Below are positions 10,570-22,110 of a DNA stretch of 64,000 nucleotides, in pieces. Every line of letters starts with the position of its first letter. Within the stretch, counting starts at the first letter, position 1. The notes below the pieces were generated by a model that saw only the letters and a program-made list of their open reading frames with translations, did no database searches and was not told the DNA's origin. Source of the stretch: Heterobilharzia americana (taxonomy: Eukaryota > Platyhelminthes > Trematoda > Strigeidida > Schistosomatidae); assembly GCA_944470555.2 (NCBI GenBank), contig OX104129.1:85272820-85336819 (forward strand), written 5' to 3'. Made by a program: the position numbers and the translations under genes.

Positions 10570-11898
10570 TGAATAATCAGTACATCATTTCAGTGCGTAC
10601 TAGCGAGTCGTTTATAAGTATTCAGATTAAAACCGGCTGAATTAACGCCTTCAATATCTTTGTGTTACTGAATACTTTTTATAATATTAGGGCTCAATGA
10701 CGCATTTTTAAGGGTTTATATTTCATTGCTTTCGATACGTATTTGATTGAGATTCGTACAGTAGTGTCGAAAACTGGTAAGTGGCTTGATATCGTATAGA
10801 AGTTCCGAATAGTATGAAATGCGCTTTATGGATTCTATTACTGATCAATATCTGTCAAAGAAACCGACCTGTAACTACTGATAGTATAGAGACAGCCAAG
10901 TGGGCGCTTATTTGTCCATAATGGCCATTCAATTCTGTCCAGTTCAATGAACAGATAGAAACTGAACTGAGGAACATCATTCCCAAGCTTTTATTAGAAA
11001 TGGAAGAAAACATTGAGTAACTATGAGATAATGCCTCTTCATTTAAGACTGTATTACACTAAAACATTTGAGTTTGATTATCACAGTTTACTGATAAATA
11101 GTTTCTGATATCAGGCACTGTAGACTGAGCAGATACAATTCTTTCCAACAGATCAAATCACTATTTGAATATACTAGTTGTAAGGATTTCGAAAAACTAA
11201 TCAAAACTATTTTCAGCTATATTCATGAGCAATCTGAGTAGTTACAAACTACTCAAGTGGATATAAAGATTTCATCAGCCAGATCAGAGTGACCTAAAAA
11301 CCAGGCAGCTGTTTGCAGCTTATCTCATTAGTGATGTACTCGAACAAATTCAGTTCATACAGTCGAATTAGTCCAGGTCACTATAATTTGGCTGGCTAAC
11401 TGATTTGTATGGGTCGGTATATCTGAGACATACTGAAGTAGGATTTCACATATAAACTTTCAGACTAGTCATAGATGAATATAAATTCGAAATGGTTCAG
11501 TTATCACCATTAATATTATATTTTTTCTTAGGTAAATGAAAAAAACGCATGAAAAGGCATAACGAGATGTTGTAAGAGTAATGTATGACTGATAGTATGT
11601 TTTCTGTTGGCTGAATAATGAATGATTGACAGAGAGAACAGTAGTAGAATCATTAGAGTGTCATTCATGTTTAGAATTAGTCTAAACAAATGCAGATTTT
11701 ATTTCTTGTTAACTAAAAACAGTTATTGGACGTAATTTTACTCAAACTAATTTTCTGGCTATCTGTCTAATGTTTCAGTTCAATTTTAAGTATGATACAT
11801 ACACAGAAATTCAACAGTGGTATTCACCTATAAATCAGTAGATGTTTACATTGTAATTCTTCGCCTGTCAGCATTTGATTGTTTAGCGTACTTCTAAG
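10570..11898. other. Long interval without gene
   Basis: About 1.3 kb of AT-rich DNA. No protein-like frame, tRNA or window-shared repeat was recognised. Confidence 0.5.
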
Positions 11899-11906
11899 TG
11901 GTGAAC

Positions 11907-13221
11907 AACCTCCCATGGTTGACTGGTTCACTAGTTACTAGGCGGTCCAAGCCCGGGTAAAGAGGGAAGGTTGGGCATAGGGCTGGCAACCCTACTCCCA
12001 TGAAACCAATCCAACCGCTAAAGAAACTTCAAAGAACAGACAGCAAGGTTGACAGCGTCGACCGAGTAATTTGGTAACTGCTTCAATACTACGGAGTGCC
12101 ACAAGTCTTTATCAACCTCATTCGACAACTAAATGAAGACGCCGCATGCCAAGTAATTCACAATGGGAAGCTCAGTGATACCTATGAAGCGAAAAGAAGA
12201 CAGGAGTAAGACAAAGCTCTCTACTATCACCGACGATCTTCCCAAATGTGGTTGACTGGATCATGCAGCAAACAGCGAGGAGCGAGAAGATGGGCATACG
12301 CTGGCTAGACCGACGAAAAGACCCTAAATGATTTGGATTTCACCGATGACGTACGTCTAAAGTCACAAAAACTTGAAGGTCTACAGGCAAAATCCAACAG
12401 GTTGACAGAAGAGGCAGGGCAGCGAAGACGGGAGGGACTTCAAGTGGAAGTAGAGAAGACGGACGCCACCACCAACAACGACAAAAAGCTCCAATCACTA
12501 TCAACGGGAGAAACCTAAAGGAAGTAGTCTCTTTCACCTACCTGAGCAGCATCGTTTCAACTTCAGGCAGTGATGGTATACACGAGGACGCTGAAGCCAC
12601 GATCGAAAAGACAGCAAGACAGGCGTTCATTAACCTGAAATCAGTGTGGAGATCTACTGCACTGCACTCAGCACAAAACATGAACGAGATCCTCATTTTC
12701 AACACCAATGTCAGTCACGTCAGCGCTTCTATGTGATGGTTGATAGACTTGGAGCATTACGAAAGGCAATTCCAACAAACTACAGATAGTCACCAACAAC
12801 TGCTTACTCTGACTCGTTACTGAAGCTCAAATGGCCAGAAAGAATAAGCAACAAGGAACTGTGGCTGGCTGGTAACGAACCAATCAAGAACCTATCACTC
12901 AACAGATATTCAGAAGGAAGTGGAGATTGACTGCATTAGGCATACACTGAGAAAGCCGACTGGGGACATCACGCTTCAGGCCAGGTTGTCGAGTGGAACC
13001 GAGTTGGGAAACGATGAGTTGGGTGTTTGAAGTGAGGGTGACATGGAGGAGATAGTGTGAGGAAGAAGTGAGGGCTTGTGGGCTGTCGTGGAATACAGTG
13101 AATTATTATTATTAAGTGGAAAGCCAAGTTGAAAAGATTGCGGAGAAGAGAGTGGATTGGAGACGTGCTACTGAAGCAGTATGTTCCATTAGGAACCCAA
13201 GAGACAAATAATAATAATAAA
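11907..13221 (+). mobile_element. SR2-like RTE, internally deleted, with target duplication
   Basis: The copy begins with the family 5' end ('aacctc...gttactaggcgg...cccgggtaaagaggg'). After about 135 bp it jumps directly into RT motif A text ('ggttgacagcgtcgaccgag' at 12048). It then continues to the 3' terminus and an (aat)n tail. Endonuclease and N-terminal RT coding sequence are gone. A direct duplication tggtgaac flanks it (11899-11906 and 13222-13229). Both ends are preserved, so the deletion probably existed in the source RNA or arose during reverse transcription. Confidence 0.85.
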
Positions 13222-13521
13222 TGGTGAACGTTTCAAGTAGAGATTATTGCACATAATCCCTTCATTTCGGTATATATTAAGCAGTAACTCTTTGAATTTT
13301 TCTCGATTTAAAGATAGTGTAGACGTCATGATGTACTTACTGTACAACAACATAGAGACGGAAACCTTATATACAAATATCAGTGAAAATATGGACAAAG
13401 AATTATTTCCTTAAAATCTGTTTCTATGAATAGCTGTAAGAAATGATATGGAAAGGATTTATTTGTAAAAATCTCTCCAGTTACTATCCTCCAACCATTT
13501 AGATATGAACTGATTGTAGCA

Positions 13522-13995
13522 CTTTGAAATGGTGGAGAACAGTTGTGGCTCAGAGGGATAGTCTTGTGTGTATTGGGTTCTCTGAGCTACATCATTGTAT
13601 CAAGACACCTTTCTTTGTCTTTCTACACAACATCGTTACCATTAACTTCAAGAGGAGGTGAACTATCCGGATTTGATCCTAAGTGCTTCACTACCTTGAT
13701 CTGGCCAAATAGTTTTCGTTTGATAATTTCCTTTTACATCAGCCATCAACTGCACAGATTTTCCTGTCTGACCTATGACCTCATATTTGTTTATTGTTTT
13801 TCTCATCGATCAGTAAGTTCAATCTATGTCATTGCATGTATTGACTGCTGACTGACCTAAATGACTAGCTTCTTTCCATCTTTAATATTCTCCTGTATTC
13901 TTTATATTTCCTCTGTCCAAGGTCTCTAAATTTTCCGAGTTGAATTTATGTCCATAATTGTTCACGTGCATCGATATGAGTGACGGGATGATGTT
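13522..13995 (-). mobile_element. PLE-B 3' region, antisense
   Basis: The left end carries the reversed PLE-B terminus ('tggtggagaacagttgtggctcag', then the 'ctttctaca' and 'catcgttacc' region). The right end reaches the GIY-YIG-proximal text ('ttgttcacgtgcatcgatatgag'). The minus-strand frame is broken. It abuts the PLE-A unit starting near 13995. Confidence 0.75.
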
Positions 13996-14575
13996 TCGAG
14001 CATAATTTATTGATCATAGAAAAAGACAAGACGTGGTTTCAGCGAAGAAAATATGTTTTGGACTTCATCGAAAAGAAAAATTTTTCTTCACTGAAACCAC
14101 TTCTTGTCTCTTCCCATAATTTATTGCTAATAATCATATCCAATTATCGTACTACTCTCGATATCTGATTTTATACTACTGTCACGTTATTGGTAGTAAA
14201 ATTTTGCTTATCACCGTTAGAGGTGTTGTGTCATTTCTGTTACTTGTAATGGGTGGAGGTTGATTGGATGAACAAAGATTTAGTAATCAATCTCTCTCTC
14301 CCTACCTTATTATATTGAACTTAAGTACAGTATAAAGTGTAATAGGAATGACGCAACATATCTAACAGAGATATGGAAAATTTTATCACCACTTAAAGAA
14401 AAGAATATGAAGTGATAGGACTATCAAAATCAGATGTTAACAGTAGTATGTTTATCTTGGTATGATTATGAGCAGCGATAATTTATGGCTGAAACATAAA
14501 GTAAATAATACTGTATCTCTGTGTGGTAAATATCATATTAACGAATCTAATATGGAACTTCTAATGTGTTCATGA
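13996..14575. mobile_element. PLE-A inverted terminal pair with nested mini PLE-C
   Basis: Positions 13996-14336 are PLE-A 3' sequence in antisense and 14337-14575 are the same region in sense. Both match the PLE-A end at 21.1-21.4 kb ('ggaatgacgcaaca', 'ggactataaaatcagatat', 'tgattatgagca'). The halves face each other head to head, as in the inverted terminal repeats of PLEs. The antisense half is split by a 102-bp insertion (see next entry). Confidence 0.75.
14013..14114. mobile_element. Mini PLE-C-like palindromic insertion
   Basis: This 102-bp hairpin-forming segment is flanked by a direct 12-nt duplication, cataatttattg (14001-14012 and 14115-14126). Its two ends are inverted copies ('gacaagacgtggtttcagcg' against the reverse complement of 'ctgaaaccacttcttgtctc'). 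The right half resembles the PLE-C terminal sequence at 35.52 kb. It carries no coding sequence. Confidence 0.75.
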
Positions 14576-14599
14576 AGCAAATCCATACTGCCTTCGAAA

Positions 14600-14900
14600 A
14601 TATTTGATTTCACTTAACAAACAACTTTGAAGGAAGATTCTCGTAGAGAGGGGTGATCAGAGTTAAACAAGTCCTGAAGAATCGAGCTGCCAATGGCTTA
14701 ACACTCAACCTTAAGCAGCCGAGTGGGATGCTGTTCATAGATGTGTTTAGATTGTAAACGCTTCTTATGGACAATGTAACCAGTTTCAGCTGAGCAGCTG
14801 ACCTGGTAACATACATGGAGATGGCCTAGAGCCTTAGAAAATGGTTCATCGAAAAGTAAATTTTCTCCACATTTAAAATACCACCACATGCAGACGTTCT
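14600..14900 (-). pseudogene. PLE GIY-YIG remnant (PLE-C group), antisense
   Basis: Minus-strand text reads 'HVCYQVSCSAETGYI', then 'KRLQSKHIYEQHPTRL', then 'AIGSSILQDLFNSDHP'. This parallels the cysteine-containing GIY-YIG region of PLE-C copies at 25.3 and 34.8 kb. The Y-I-G triplet is degraded to G-Y-I and stops interrupt it. Confidence 0.5.
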
Positions 14901-15114
14901 TATTCTGTTTTATTGGCTGAAATGAAACATTAATCTTCGGTAAATGCGATTAAAATGATATAAGAATTATCTGAGGTGTAACTGTAGACTTTTCCTAACT
15001 CTTTGTCTTCGGAAGGACACAAAGCAAATTACTGTATACACGTCTAAAGAACCGTTTTGTCAAGAAACAAGGGAGACGTTTAGTTACAGTAGTGTGCCTT
15101 CTACAAAGTCGTGT

Positions 15115-15640
15115 CTTAAAGATGGAGTTCCAGACGACATTGATTTAATAGGCCGAAACACTGACAAAGTGCAAGCTTCTCTAGTCGTCTTCAGCATGGA
15201 TTTGGACATATTTAGCATGTATACTTGTCAAATGTAAGACGATGCTTCAGAACTTGTCAACACCTACTAATATTTTAAGGGTAGCTTTCAAAACTGTCAC
15301 CTTGGTTCGTCGTTTCACTTACATGGGGTGTTACATCGGCCAAAACAGGCTGGTTACTGAAGAATTCTCAGCCCATATACAAAGGTCACGTTTGGCATTC
15401 GCAAACTTGCTTCGTCTCCGATCCCAACTGACGAGACATCAGACTACCTATAAAGGATGAGTATACTGAGCTGAAGTTAAGTTTGTCTTTTTATACTGCT
15501 ACTGGATATGGGTACTGAAAGTACAAGATGAGAAGAGACTACAGGTTTCCGAACATAGATATCTTAGCAGAATTGTTGATATATGATGAAATTACCGTGT
15601 GAGAAATGTTTAGTCATAGCCAACGAAACTATATGTAGCT
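15115..15640 (+). mobile_element. LINE-B (SR3/Perere-3-like) fragment
   Basis: The plus strand encodes 'RRFTYMGCYIGQN', then 'EEFSAHIQRSRLAFANLLR', the post-RT 'YLGS...SARIQ.AR.AFANL' block of this LINE family. Degraded 'RVY...SVLL' and 'VFDHRCL' equivalents follow. It contains stops and no catalytic motif. Confidence 0.7.
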
Positions 15641-15819
15641 AAAGAAAAATAGGAGAATCAAGGAACTGTCTATGTAATGGGCATTGTGTTCAATACACGA
15701 AAATGAATCTAATTTAATGCTGTTGTCCGACTTTCTTACAGTTGAAGAGAAATACTTAGATGTATTGGAATGCTCTAATCATGTAGCTATTTAACAACCG
15801 TTTTAGTCCAAAGCAAATA

Positions 15820-16394
15820 GTGATGGATTGTGATGTGCTTAAGATAGAATTCAAATCCTCAGTCATTTTGTCATTTAAAGGAGGTACATCAGAAATTTTA
15901 CGTGAAGTTCTTAACAATGTTGGGATTAAGATGGCACTGAAACGCAGCAGCTCGACTAGAGTGAAACTTTGTAGGCTAAAAGATCCAGTAGAGCCAATTA
16001 AAAAAAACCTTATCTATCCAATACCATGTTGTGATTGTGAGATCAAGTATATGGGCTAAGGAACCGATTAGAGAGTGAGAATATCAGGGAACAAAAATTT
16101 ACCGAAACACACATTAGTGGACCGTACTAAGATAAGTAATTTAAGGAAAACACGACTATCGCTGTACATGAACTGACTCATAATCACACCATAGAATGGG
16201 ATAAGGTGAACATTCTACAATCCAGTATAGCAAGGGGGAGGGAGATTTAGATCACGAAATTTTCATTCAGTGGATCAACCAGCACCTAACGCGGATAACA
16301 GAATGATGCATTACATATTGCAGATATCTAGAACATTCTACTAACGTTAAGATAAATGAACTGAGAATAGTCGGACTATGTGAAGGAATTCCAC
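15820..16394 (+). pseudogene. PLE-A C-terminal (GIY-YIG) remnant, older copy
   Basis: The open stretch reads 'GGTSEILREVLNNVGIKMA', then 'VKLCRLKDPVEPIKKN', then 'IPCCDCEIKYMG'. It aligns directly with the better copy at 20.74-21.11 kb, whose last block is 'CNDCEVKYIGQTSR'. Here Y-I-G has become Y-M-G and a stop follows at once. It lies immediately upstream of the PLE-A RT at 16.46 kb, so two PLE-A copies stood in the same orientation. Confidence 0.75.
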
Positions 16395-16455
16395 AGGTCG
16401 TATGATTCATCCATCCAAATCAACATAGAACCAAGCATTACTGCATAACGGTTCT
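16395..16455 (-). mobile_element. Short LINE-B 3' end insertion
   Basis: 'catccatccaaatcaaca' followed by 'tagaaccaagcatta' matches the reversed LINE-B 3' end and its microsatellite tail, seen also at 36.60 and 46.19 kb. Only about 60 bp are present, inserted between the two PLE-A parts. Confidence 0.6.
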
Positions 16456-16457
16456 AG

Positions 16458-17514
16458 TTGCCATCTCTAGGTAAGTCCAAATGGTTTACTTTAATGCCAA
16501 AAACTAATAATCCTAGCAGAATTTACGGTACTATTAAGGTTCATAAAGCAGGTTATCCCATTAGGCCGATAGTTGACTTCCGAAACACACCAACATATGA
16601 GATATCAAAGTATTTAGCATCAGTATTACGTCCTGTTAGAGACCGTTCCAACTCTAGACTAGTAAATTCTTACGAGTTGAAACAAAAACTTAATGACCTG
16701 CACATAGAAGAGGATGAAAAAATGGTTAGTTTTGACGTAACAAGTCTTTATACTAAAATACCAATCAATATGGCACTGGAGGCAGTCAGAAATCAACTAG
16801 ATACTGACTCACAACTTACTCAAAGAACCAAGGCATCGGTTGATGAAATCATGTTAGGAGTGCAGTTATGCTTAACCTCGACAGTCTTCAAGTTTCAGGG
16901 AAAGATTTACAGACAAACAGAAGGAGTAGCAATGGGATCACCAATATCCCCTATAGTAGCAGATATATTTATGGATAGTTGGGAAGATATGGCTTTACGA
17001 ACATATAATCCGACACCTAAGATATGGTGGCGATATGTAGATGACACATTTACAGTGTTGAAATCGGAACATATCGACAGTTTCTTGACACACATAAACT
17101 CAGTAGTTAACGCAATCCAATTCACTACGAAGTAGAAAATGAACAAGGAGAATTACCTATGTTGGATTGCAGAATAAAACGAAGGATAGATGGTGGTTTA
17201 GATACTACCGTCTACAGAAAACCAACACATTCTAACAGATATCTAGACTTCAAGTCATCTCATCCAGTGTCAGTTAAAGCGGGTTTAGTCAAATGTCTAA
17301 ATAACAGAGCTGAGAAACTCACTAGTCATTGTAAGGACTTAAATAAGGAATTGAAACACATAAAAGAAGCGTTAATAATCAATAATTATCCCCATCATTT
17401 TATTAAGAAATTCACACGGACGCATAAGAAGCAAAATAATAACACTAATACAAATACAAATAATAGTGACAACATAAGTAGAAAGGAAATCAACACCTCT
17501 ATTGTGATACCATA
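16458..17514 (+). pseudogene. PLE-A reverse transcriptase, interrupted ORF
   Basis: This encodes a Penelope-type RT. The finger motif is 'IYGTIKVHKAGYPIRPIVD', motif A is 'VSFDVTSLYTKIP', motif B is 'GVAMGSPISPIVADIFMD', and motif C is 'WRYVDDTF', with the catalytic Asp pair present. A one-base frame change near 17130 shifts the downstream text ('LDCRIKRRIDGGLD', 'TVYRKPTHSNRYLDF'). An Asn/Thr-rich linker follows. The N-terminus expected for PLEs is missing. The ORF is cut at 17514 in the codons for 'SIVIPY' by the SR2-like insertion and resumes at 20738. It is the best-preserved RT of any PLE in the window. Confidence 0.9.
17501..17514 (+). repeat. Target-site duplication, left copy
   Basis: The 14-nt string attgtgataccata ends the PLE-A coding sequence and is repeated at 20738-20751, where coding resumes. 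The last base is ambiguous because the RTE may start with 'a'. Confidence 0.9.
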
Positions 17515-17578
17515 ACCTCGCCTGGTTAACTAGTTTACTAGTTACTAGCCGGTCCTAAGCCCGGGTAAAGAGGGAAGG

Positions 17579-18529
17579 TTGGGCATAGGGCTAGCAACCC
17601 TACCCCGTAAAACAAATCTAACCGCTAAAGAAACTTCAAAGCACAAACAAAATATAAAAAATGAAAACAAACTTATTCCCCGCTGGAATCGGAGAGGCGA
17701 AATGACGCCAGTTGGTGAAAGCCTTCGGGAAGCCAATTGGCCGATGTGTCTTCTCTCGATGAAAGCGAAAGTAAACGTGGGGACATGGAATGTCCGCACG
17801 ATGTTTGAACCCAGTAAGGCAGCCCAGATTGCAAGGGAGATGAGAAGGTATAACATCGAAGTGCTTGGGATTTGCGAAAGCAGATGGAATGGGAGTGGAC
17901 TCTCCAAACTGTCAACTGGAGAATCAATAATCTACTCCGGTCACCCAGACGCCAACCACGAGCACACTGAGGGAGTGGCTATCATGATGTCCTCAAGAGC
18001 ATCGAAGGCTCTCATGCAGTGGGAACCAATCTCCTCCAGGATCATGACAGCAAGATTCAACTCAAAAGGAAGAAAGGTCACAATCATACAATGTTATGCA
18101 CCTACAAATAATGCAGAGCAAGAGAAAAAGGAGGATTTCTACAGACAACTTCAATCAACACTGGACAAGACGTCAGTTGGCGATATCAAAATTCTGATGG
18201 GCGACATGAATGCCAAACTGGGAGGGGACAACACGGGAAGAGAACTAACCATGGGTCGAGAGGCACTAGGTGAAATGAATGAGAATGGAGAATTGTTTGC
18301 AGAATTCTGCGCATTCAACGATTTGGTGATTGGAGGCAGTGTGTTCAGGCACAAAGATATCCACAAAGCGACATGGATTTCACCAGATGGACACACTAAA
18401 AATCAAATCGACTTTATCTCAATCTCAAGAAAATGGAGACGCAGTCTACTTAACACGAGGTCAAGAAGAGGAGCAGATGTAGGTTCAGACCACTCCATCT
18501 GGTGCAAGGAACCTTCCAAATCAAGTTAA
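17579..18529 (+). pseudogene. APE-type endonuclease region of SR2-like RTE
   Basis: This encodes the apurinic-endonuclease-like domain that nicks target DNA. In order: 'NVGTWNVRTM', 'GICESRWNGSG', 'EGVAIMMSS', 'IIQCYAPTNN', 'LMGDMNAKLG' (metal-binding Asp/Asn) and the terminal 'VGSDH' catalytic His box near residue 303. All diagnostic blocks are present. Just after the His box the frame shifts, so this ORF ends 12 codons later while the true continuation lies in another frame from 18502. The protein begins at a Met in 'MGIGLATLPRKTN', which is also the start of the 41.09-kb copy. Confidence 0.88.
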
Positions 18530-20518
18530 AAGCCTTCAAGGAAGCTGGTGATAGACCTCAACCCAAGTACAACACTCGGAAACTGAAGGATGAAACTACA
18601 AAGGAGATCTTCAAGGCAGCCATCAAGACAAAATGGGAGACATCGAGCAACATCCCTGAAGAAACCTGTGTGGAAGAACACTGGAAGTCTTTGAAAGCTA
18701 TGTGGAAAGAAACCTGCACAACAGTATTAGGAAGGAAGAAGAAAGAAGACAAGGAATGGATCTCGACGGATACCTGGAAGCTGATAGAGGAGAGGAGGAT
18801 GGTGAAGCGGAAGATAAACCAGTGCAAGGATGCTCAACGACAAGAGGAACTGAGCACAATGTATAAAACACTGGACAAAGAAGTGAAGAAGAGTGCACGC
18901 AACGACAAAAGACACTTCTACGAAACACTGGCAAGTGAAGCAGAACAGGCTGCAGGTAAGAGAGACCTGACGACATTGTATCAAATAACCAGGTTGCTAT
19001 CAGGGAAGAGACCAACACAGATGAAACCAATAAAAGATGAAGAAGGAAATTTAATTACAAAAGAAGAGAAACAGAGGAAACGATGGGCCGACCACTTCAA
19101 GAAGCTCTTGAATCGACCACCACCTGCACTTCGTCCAGAAATACCACCTGCAGCCGCTGAACTACAAGTGAACATTAATCCCCCAACGAAAATGGAAGTC
19201 CTGAACGCCATAAAGCTACTGAAATGTGGGAAAGCAGCAGGACCAGATGGAATACCGCCAGAAGCACTGAAAACAGATGCAGAGACAACAGCGGACATGC
19301 TCACACCACTATTGCAGAAGGTGTGGAAGGAAGAGAAGGTACCTGACGATTGGAAGAAGGGTTACCTTGTCAAACTGCCGAAGAAGGGAGACCTCAGTGC
19401 TTGCAAGAACTGGCGCGGAATCACTCTCCTGTCCACCCCAAGTAAAATATTAAGCCGCATCATCCTGGAGAGGCTAAGGGATGCACTGGATTCAAAACTA
19501 CGACCGGAACAGGCAGGCTTCAGGAAGTACAAATCATGTGCAGACCAAATTGCAACGCTTCGTATCATCATAGAACAGAGCATAGAATGGCAATCACCTC
19601 TCCACCTCAACTTCATCGACTTTGAGAAGGCCTTTGACAGCGTCGACCGAGAGGTAATTTGGAAACTGCTTCAATACTACGGAGTACCGCAAACCTTTAT
19701 CCGCCTCATTCAACAACTATATGAAGATGCCACATGCCAAGTAATCCACAATGGGAAGCTCAGTGATGCCTTTGAAGTAAGTGAAGACAGGAGTGAAACA
19801 AGGTTGCCTACTATCCCCCATGATATTCCTTATTGTGGTGGACTGGATCATGCAGCAAACATTGGGCAGCGTGAGAAGAGGGGGATACACTGGCACGGCG
19901 GAAAAGAACCTAGAAGACTTGAATTTCGCCGATGACTTGTGCCTAATGTCACACGAACTTGAAGATCTACATACAAAAACTAACAAGTTGTCAGAAGAGG
20001 CAGCGAAGACGGGACTTCAGGTGAATATAGAGAAGACAGAAGTGATGAAGATACCGCACCACCACCATCAACAACAACAAACTCCAATCACTGTCAACGG
20101 GAGAAACTTAAAGGAAGTAACCTCCTTCACTTATCTAGGAAGCACTGTTTCAACTACAGGCGGGACGGACGAGGACGTCAAAGTCAGAATCGGAAAAGCA
20201 AGACAGGCATTCATTAGCCTGAAACCAGTGTGGAGATCTTCTGCACTCAGCATGCGGAACAAGATACGGATTTTCAACACCAACGTCAAGTCAGTGCTCT
20301 TGTATGGCTCAGAGACTTGGCGCGTCACGAAAGGTATTTCCAATAAACTACAGACATTCATCAACAACTGCTTACGCTCGCTGCTGAAGATCAGATGGCC
20401 AGAAAAAAAGAATAAGCAACAAGGAGCTCTGGAAACGAACCAACCAAGAACCTATCACGCAACAAATATGCAGGAAGAAGTGGAGATGGATTGGCCATGC
20501 ACTGAGAAGGCCGACTGA
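18502..20518 (+). pseudogene. Reverse transcriptase region of SR2-like RTE
   Basis: An RTE-clade RT. It includes 'GKAAGPDGIPPEAL', 'KNWRGITLLSTPSKI', 'RPEQAGFRKYKSCADQI', motif A 'NFIDFEKAFDSVDRE', motif B 'TGVKQGCLLSPMIF' and motif C 'LNFADDLCLMSH'. Beyond it lie 'SFTYLGSTVSTTGG' and 'VKSVLLYGSETW'. Motif A is in the frame of 18502-19935. Motifs B and C are in the frame of 19781-20518, because about four extra bases near 19777 ('gaagtaagtgaag') shift the reading. The catalytic residues are thus present but split across two frames. Confidence 0.88.
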
Positions 20519-20737
20519 GGACATCACGCGTCAGGCCCTCGAGTGGAATCCCCATGGGAAGCGACGAGTTGGACGTCCAAGGGTGACATGGAGGAGGTCG
20601 TGCGAGCAGGAAATGAGAGCTTCTGGGCTGTCGTGGGACCAGGTTCAAAAGATCTCAGAGAAGAGAGGTCACTGGAGGCGTGCTACTGAAGCCCTATGTT
20701 CCACTAGGAACCCAAGGGACTAATAATAATAATAATA

Positions 20738-21480
20738 ATTGTGATACCATACAAGGAAGGAACATCAGAAACCATACGTAGGATTCTCAACAAGGTTGGA
20801 ATTAGGGTGGCATTTAAACCAACAAACTCACTTAGAGGTAAGCTTTGTCGGCTAAAAGATCCGATAAAACCAATTAAGCAAAATAATATAATCTACCAAA
20901 TTCCATGTAATGACTGTGAAGTCAAATACATAGGTCAAACTAGCCGGTCGGGGTCAGTTAGATTAACAGAACATAGGAAGTTAGCTAAACATAGAACGAC
21001 AGACCCCAATAAGATCAATAACCTAGAAAAACACTCAGCCATTGCATTACATTCATTAACACACAACCACACAATAGGATGGGTGGGACAGAACCACTGT
21101 ACTTAAGTCTAATATAGCTAGGTGGAGAGAGAGATTAATTACTGAATCTTTGTTCATCGAATCCACACCCAACACATGTAATAGGAATGACGCAACACCT
21201 ATACCAGAGATACGGAAAACTTTACTACCAATCAAAAAAACAAAGAGAGATCAGGTGACAGGACTATAAAATCAGATATCGAAAGAAGTGTGATTACATT
21301 GATATGATTATGAGCAATAATTTATGCTCGAAACGTAATCAATTAAATAATACTGTATCACTGTGCGCTTTATATCAAATAAACAAATCTAATATGGAAC
21401 TACATTCTACCACAATGACCAAGTTTTTCACTTATACTAGTTGCCACATCTTTTATCATTACATCAAGTAAAAAGGAAGA
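20738..21480 (+). pseudogene. PLE-A C-terminus (GIY-YIG) and 3' end
   Basis: Coding resumes with 'VIPYKEGTSETIRRILNKVG' and 'LCRLKDPIKPIKQN'. The GIY-YIG signature 'IIYQIPCNDCEVKYIGQTSR' follows, then 'VRLTEHRKLAKHRT' and 'HSLTHNHTIGW'. The domain is open to a stop at 21104. The 3' region carries the family terminus 'cactgtgcgctttat', 'aaacaaatctaatatgg' and 'acattctaccacaatg'. Joined across the RTE, the frame runs on without loss, which confirms a simple insertion. Confidence 0.88.
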
Positions 21481-21965
21481 TAAAGAAAATAACTTTCAGT
21501 CAAATGAAAGATAAAGTACGAAAAAAAAGAAAGGAAGAATGAGAAAATCGTCAAACACTTCATAGATTGGTACCATATTTTAATCTGGTCTTCTCGGGAT
21601 TTTCTTCAGTCTGAACCTACTTCAGCCAAGATTGTCTGAAGAGGCAATCAGAGACTAGGCATACGTAACACATGTCTCAAACATCTCAACTGATGAAGGT
21701 CCACAACCGTGTCAACTGATTTACCTCTTCTTTCTAAAAATATACACAAAACTTCTGCGTTACTCATATGATGATACCATGGAATACGGCCTATACTATG
21801 AAGGCAGTGGTGGTCAAACACGCGAGAGCTTCTCATGTCGTCTACCTTCAATATCTACATTTCACAGCCATACAGTAGAAGACAGCGGGCTGCTGTGCAG
21901 TATACGTGACCTTTAGTAGATAATCGCATATCACGAAGGTGCCACGGGTGGCGTAATTCATCTGA
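21448..21965 (-). mobile_element. LINE-B C-terminal fragment, antisense
   Basis: The minus strand encodes 'VDLHQLRCLRHVLRMPSL', preceded by 'VLCIFLERRGKSVDTV' and 'VFDHHCLHSIGRIPW'. This is the same C-terminal block as at 46.7 kb. Stops separate the pieces. It follows the PLE-A end directly. Confidence 0.75.
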
Positions 21966-21967
21966 TT

Positions 21968-22110
21968 ACTTGAATATGAATATGCACAATAAATCCTATT
22001 ACAAACGTCATCCAATGAATTGTACTGTATCGCTGTTTTCTATTTTAAGAAAATAATCTTATATGGAATTATACTATACAATAGTACTCAAGTTTTTCTG
22101 TTACAGAGTG
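21968..22110 (+). mobile_element. PLE-A-like terminal repeat fragment
   Basis: Diverged PLE-A terminus: 'tgcacaataaatcctatta', 'ttgtactgtatcgctg', 'aataatcttatatggaatt', 'ctatacaatagtactcaag' in the family order. Confidence 0.55.

Larger units (their letters stand above)
17515..20737 (+). mobile_element. SR2-like RTE LINE, nearly full length
   Basis: A 3.2-kb element bounded by 14-nt target duplications. It has a short 5' leader ('acctcgcctggttaac...cccgggtaaagaggg'), an endonuclease region, a reverse transcriptase region, a short 3' UTR ending 'ggaacccaagggac' and a (taa)n tail. That order, a single ORF without LTRs, and a microsatellite tail are typical of RTE elements. Frame changes near 18500 and 19777 break the ORF. 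It is the reference copy for the many SR2 fragments in this window. Confidence 0.92.

Noticed and set aside
18698..19304. Several minus-strand open frames of 85-110 codons
   Set aside because: Shadows of the SR2 RT ORF on the plus strand.
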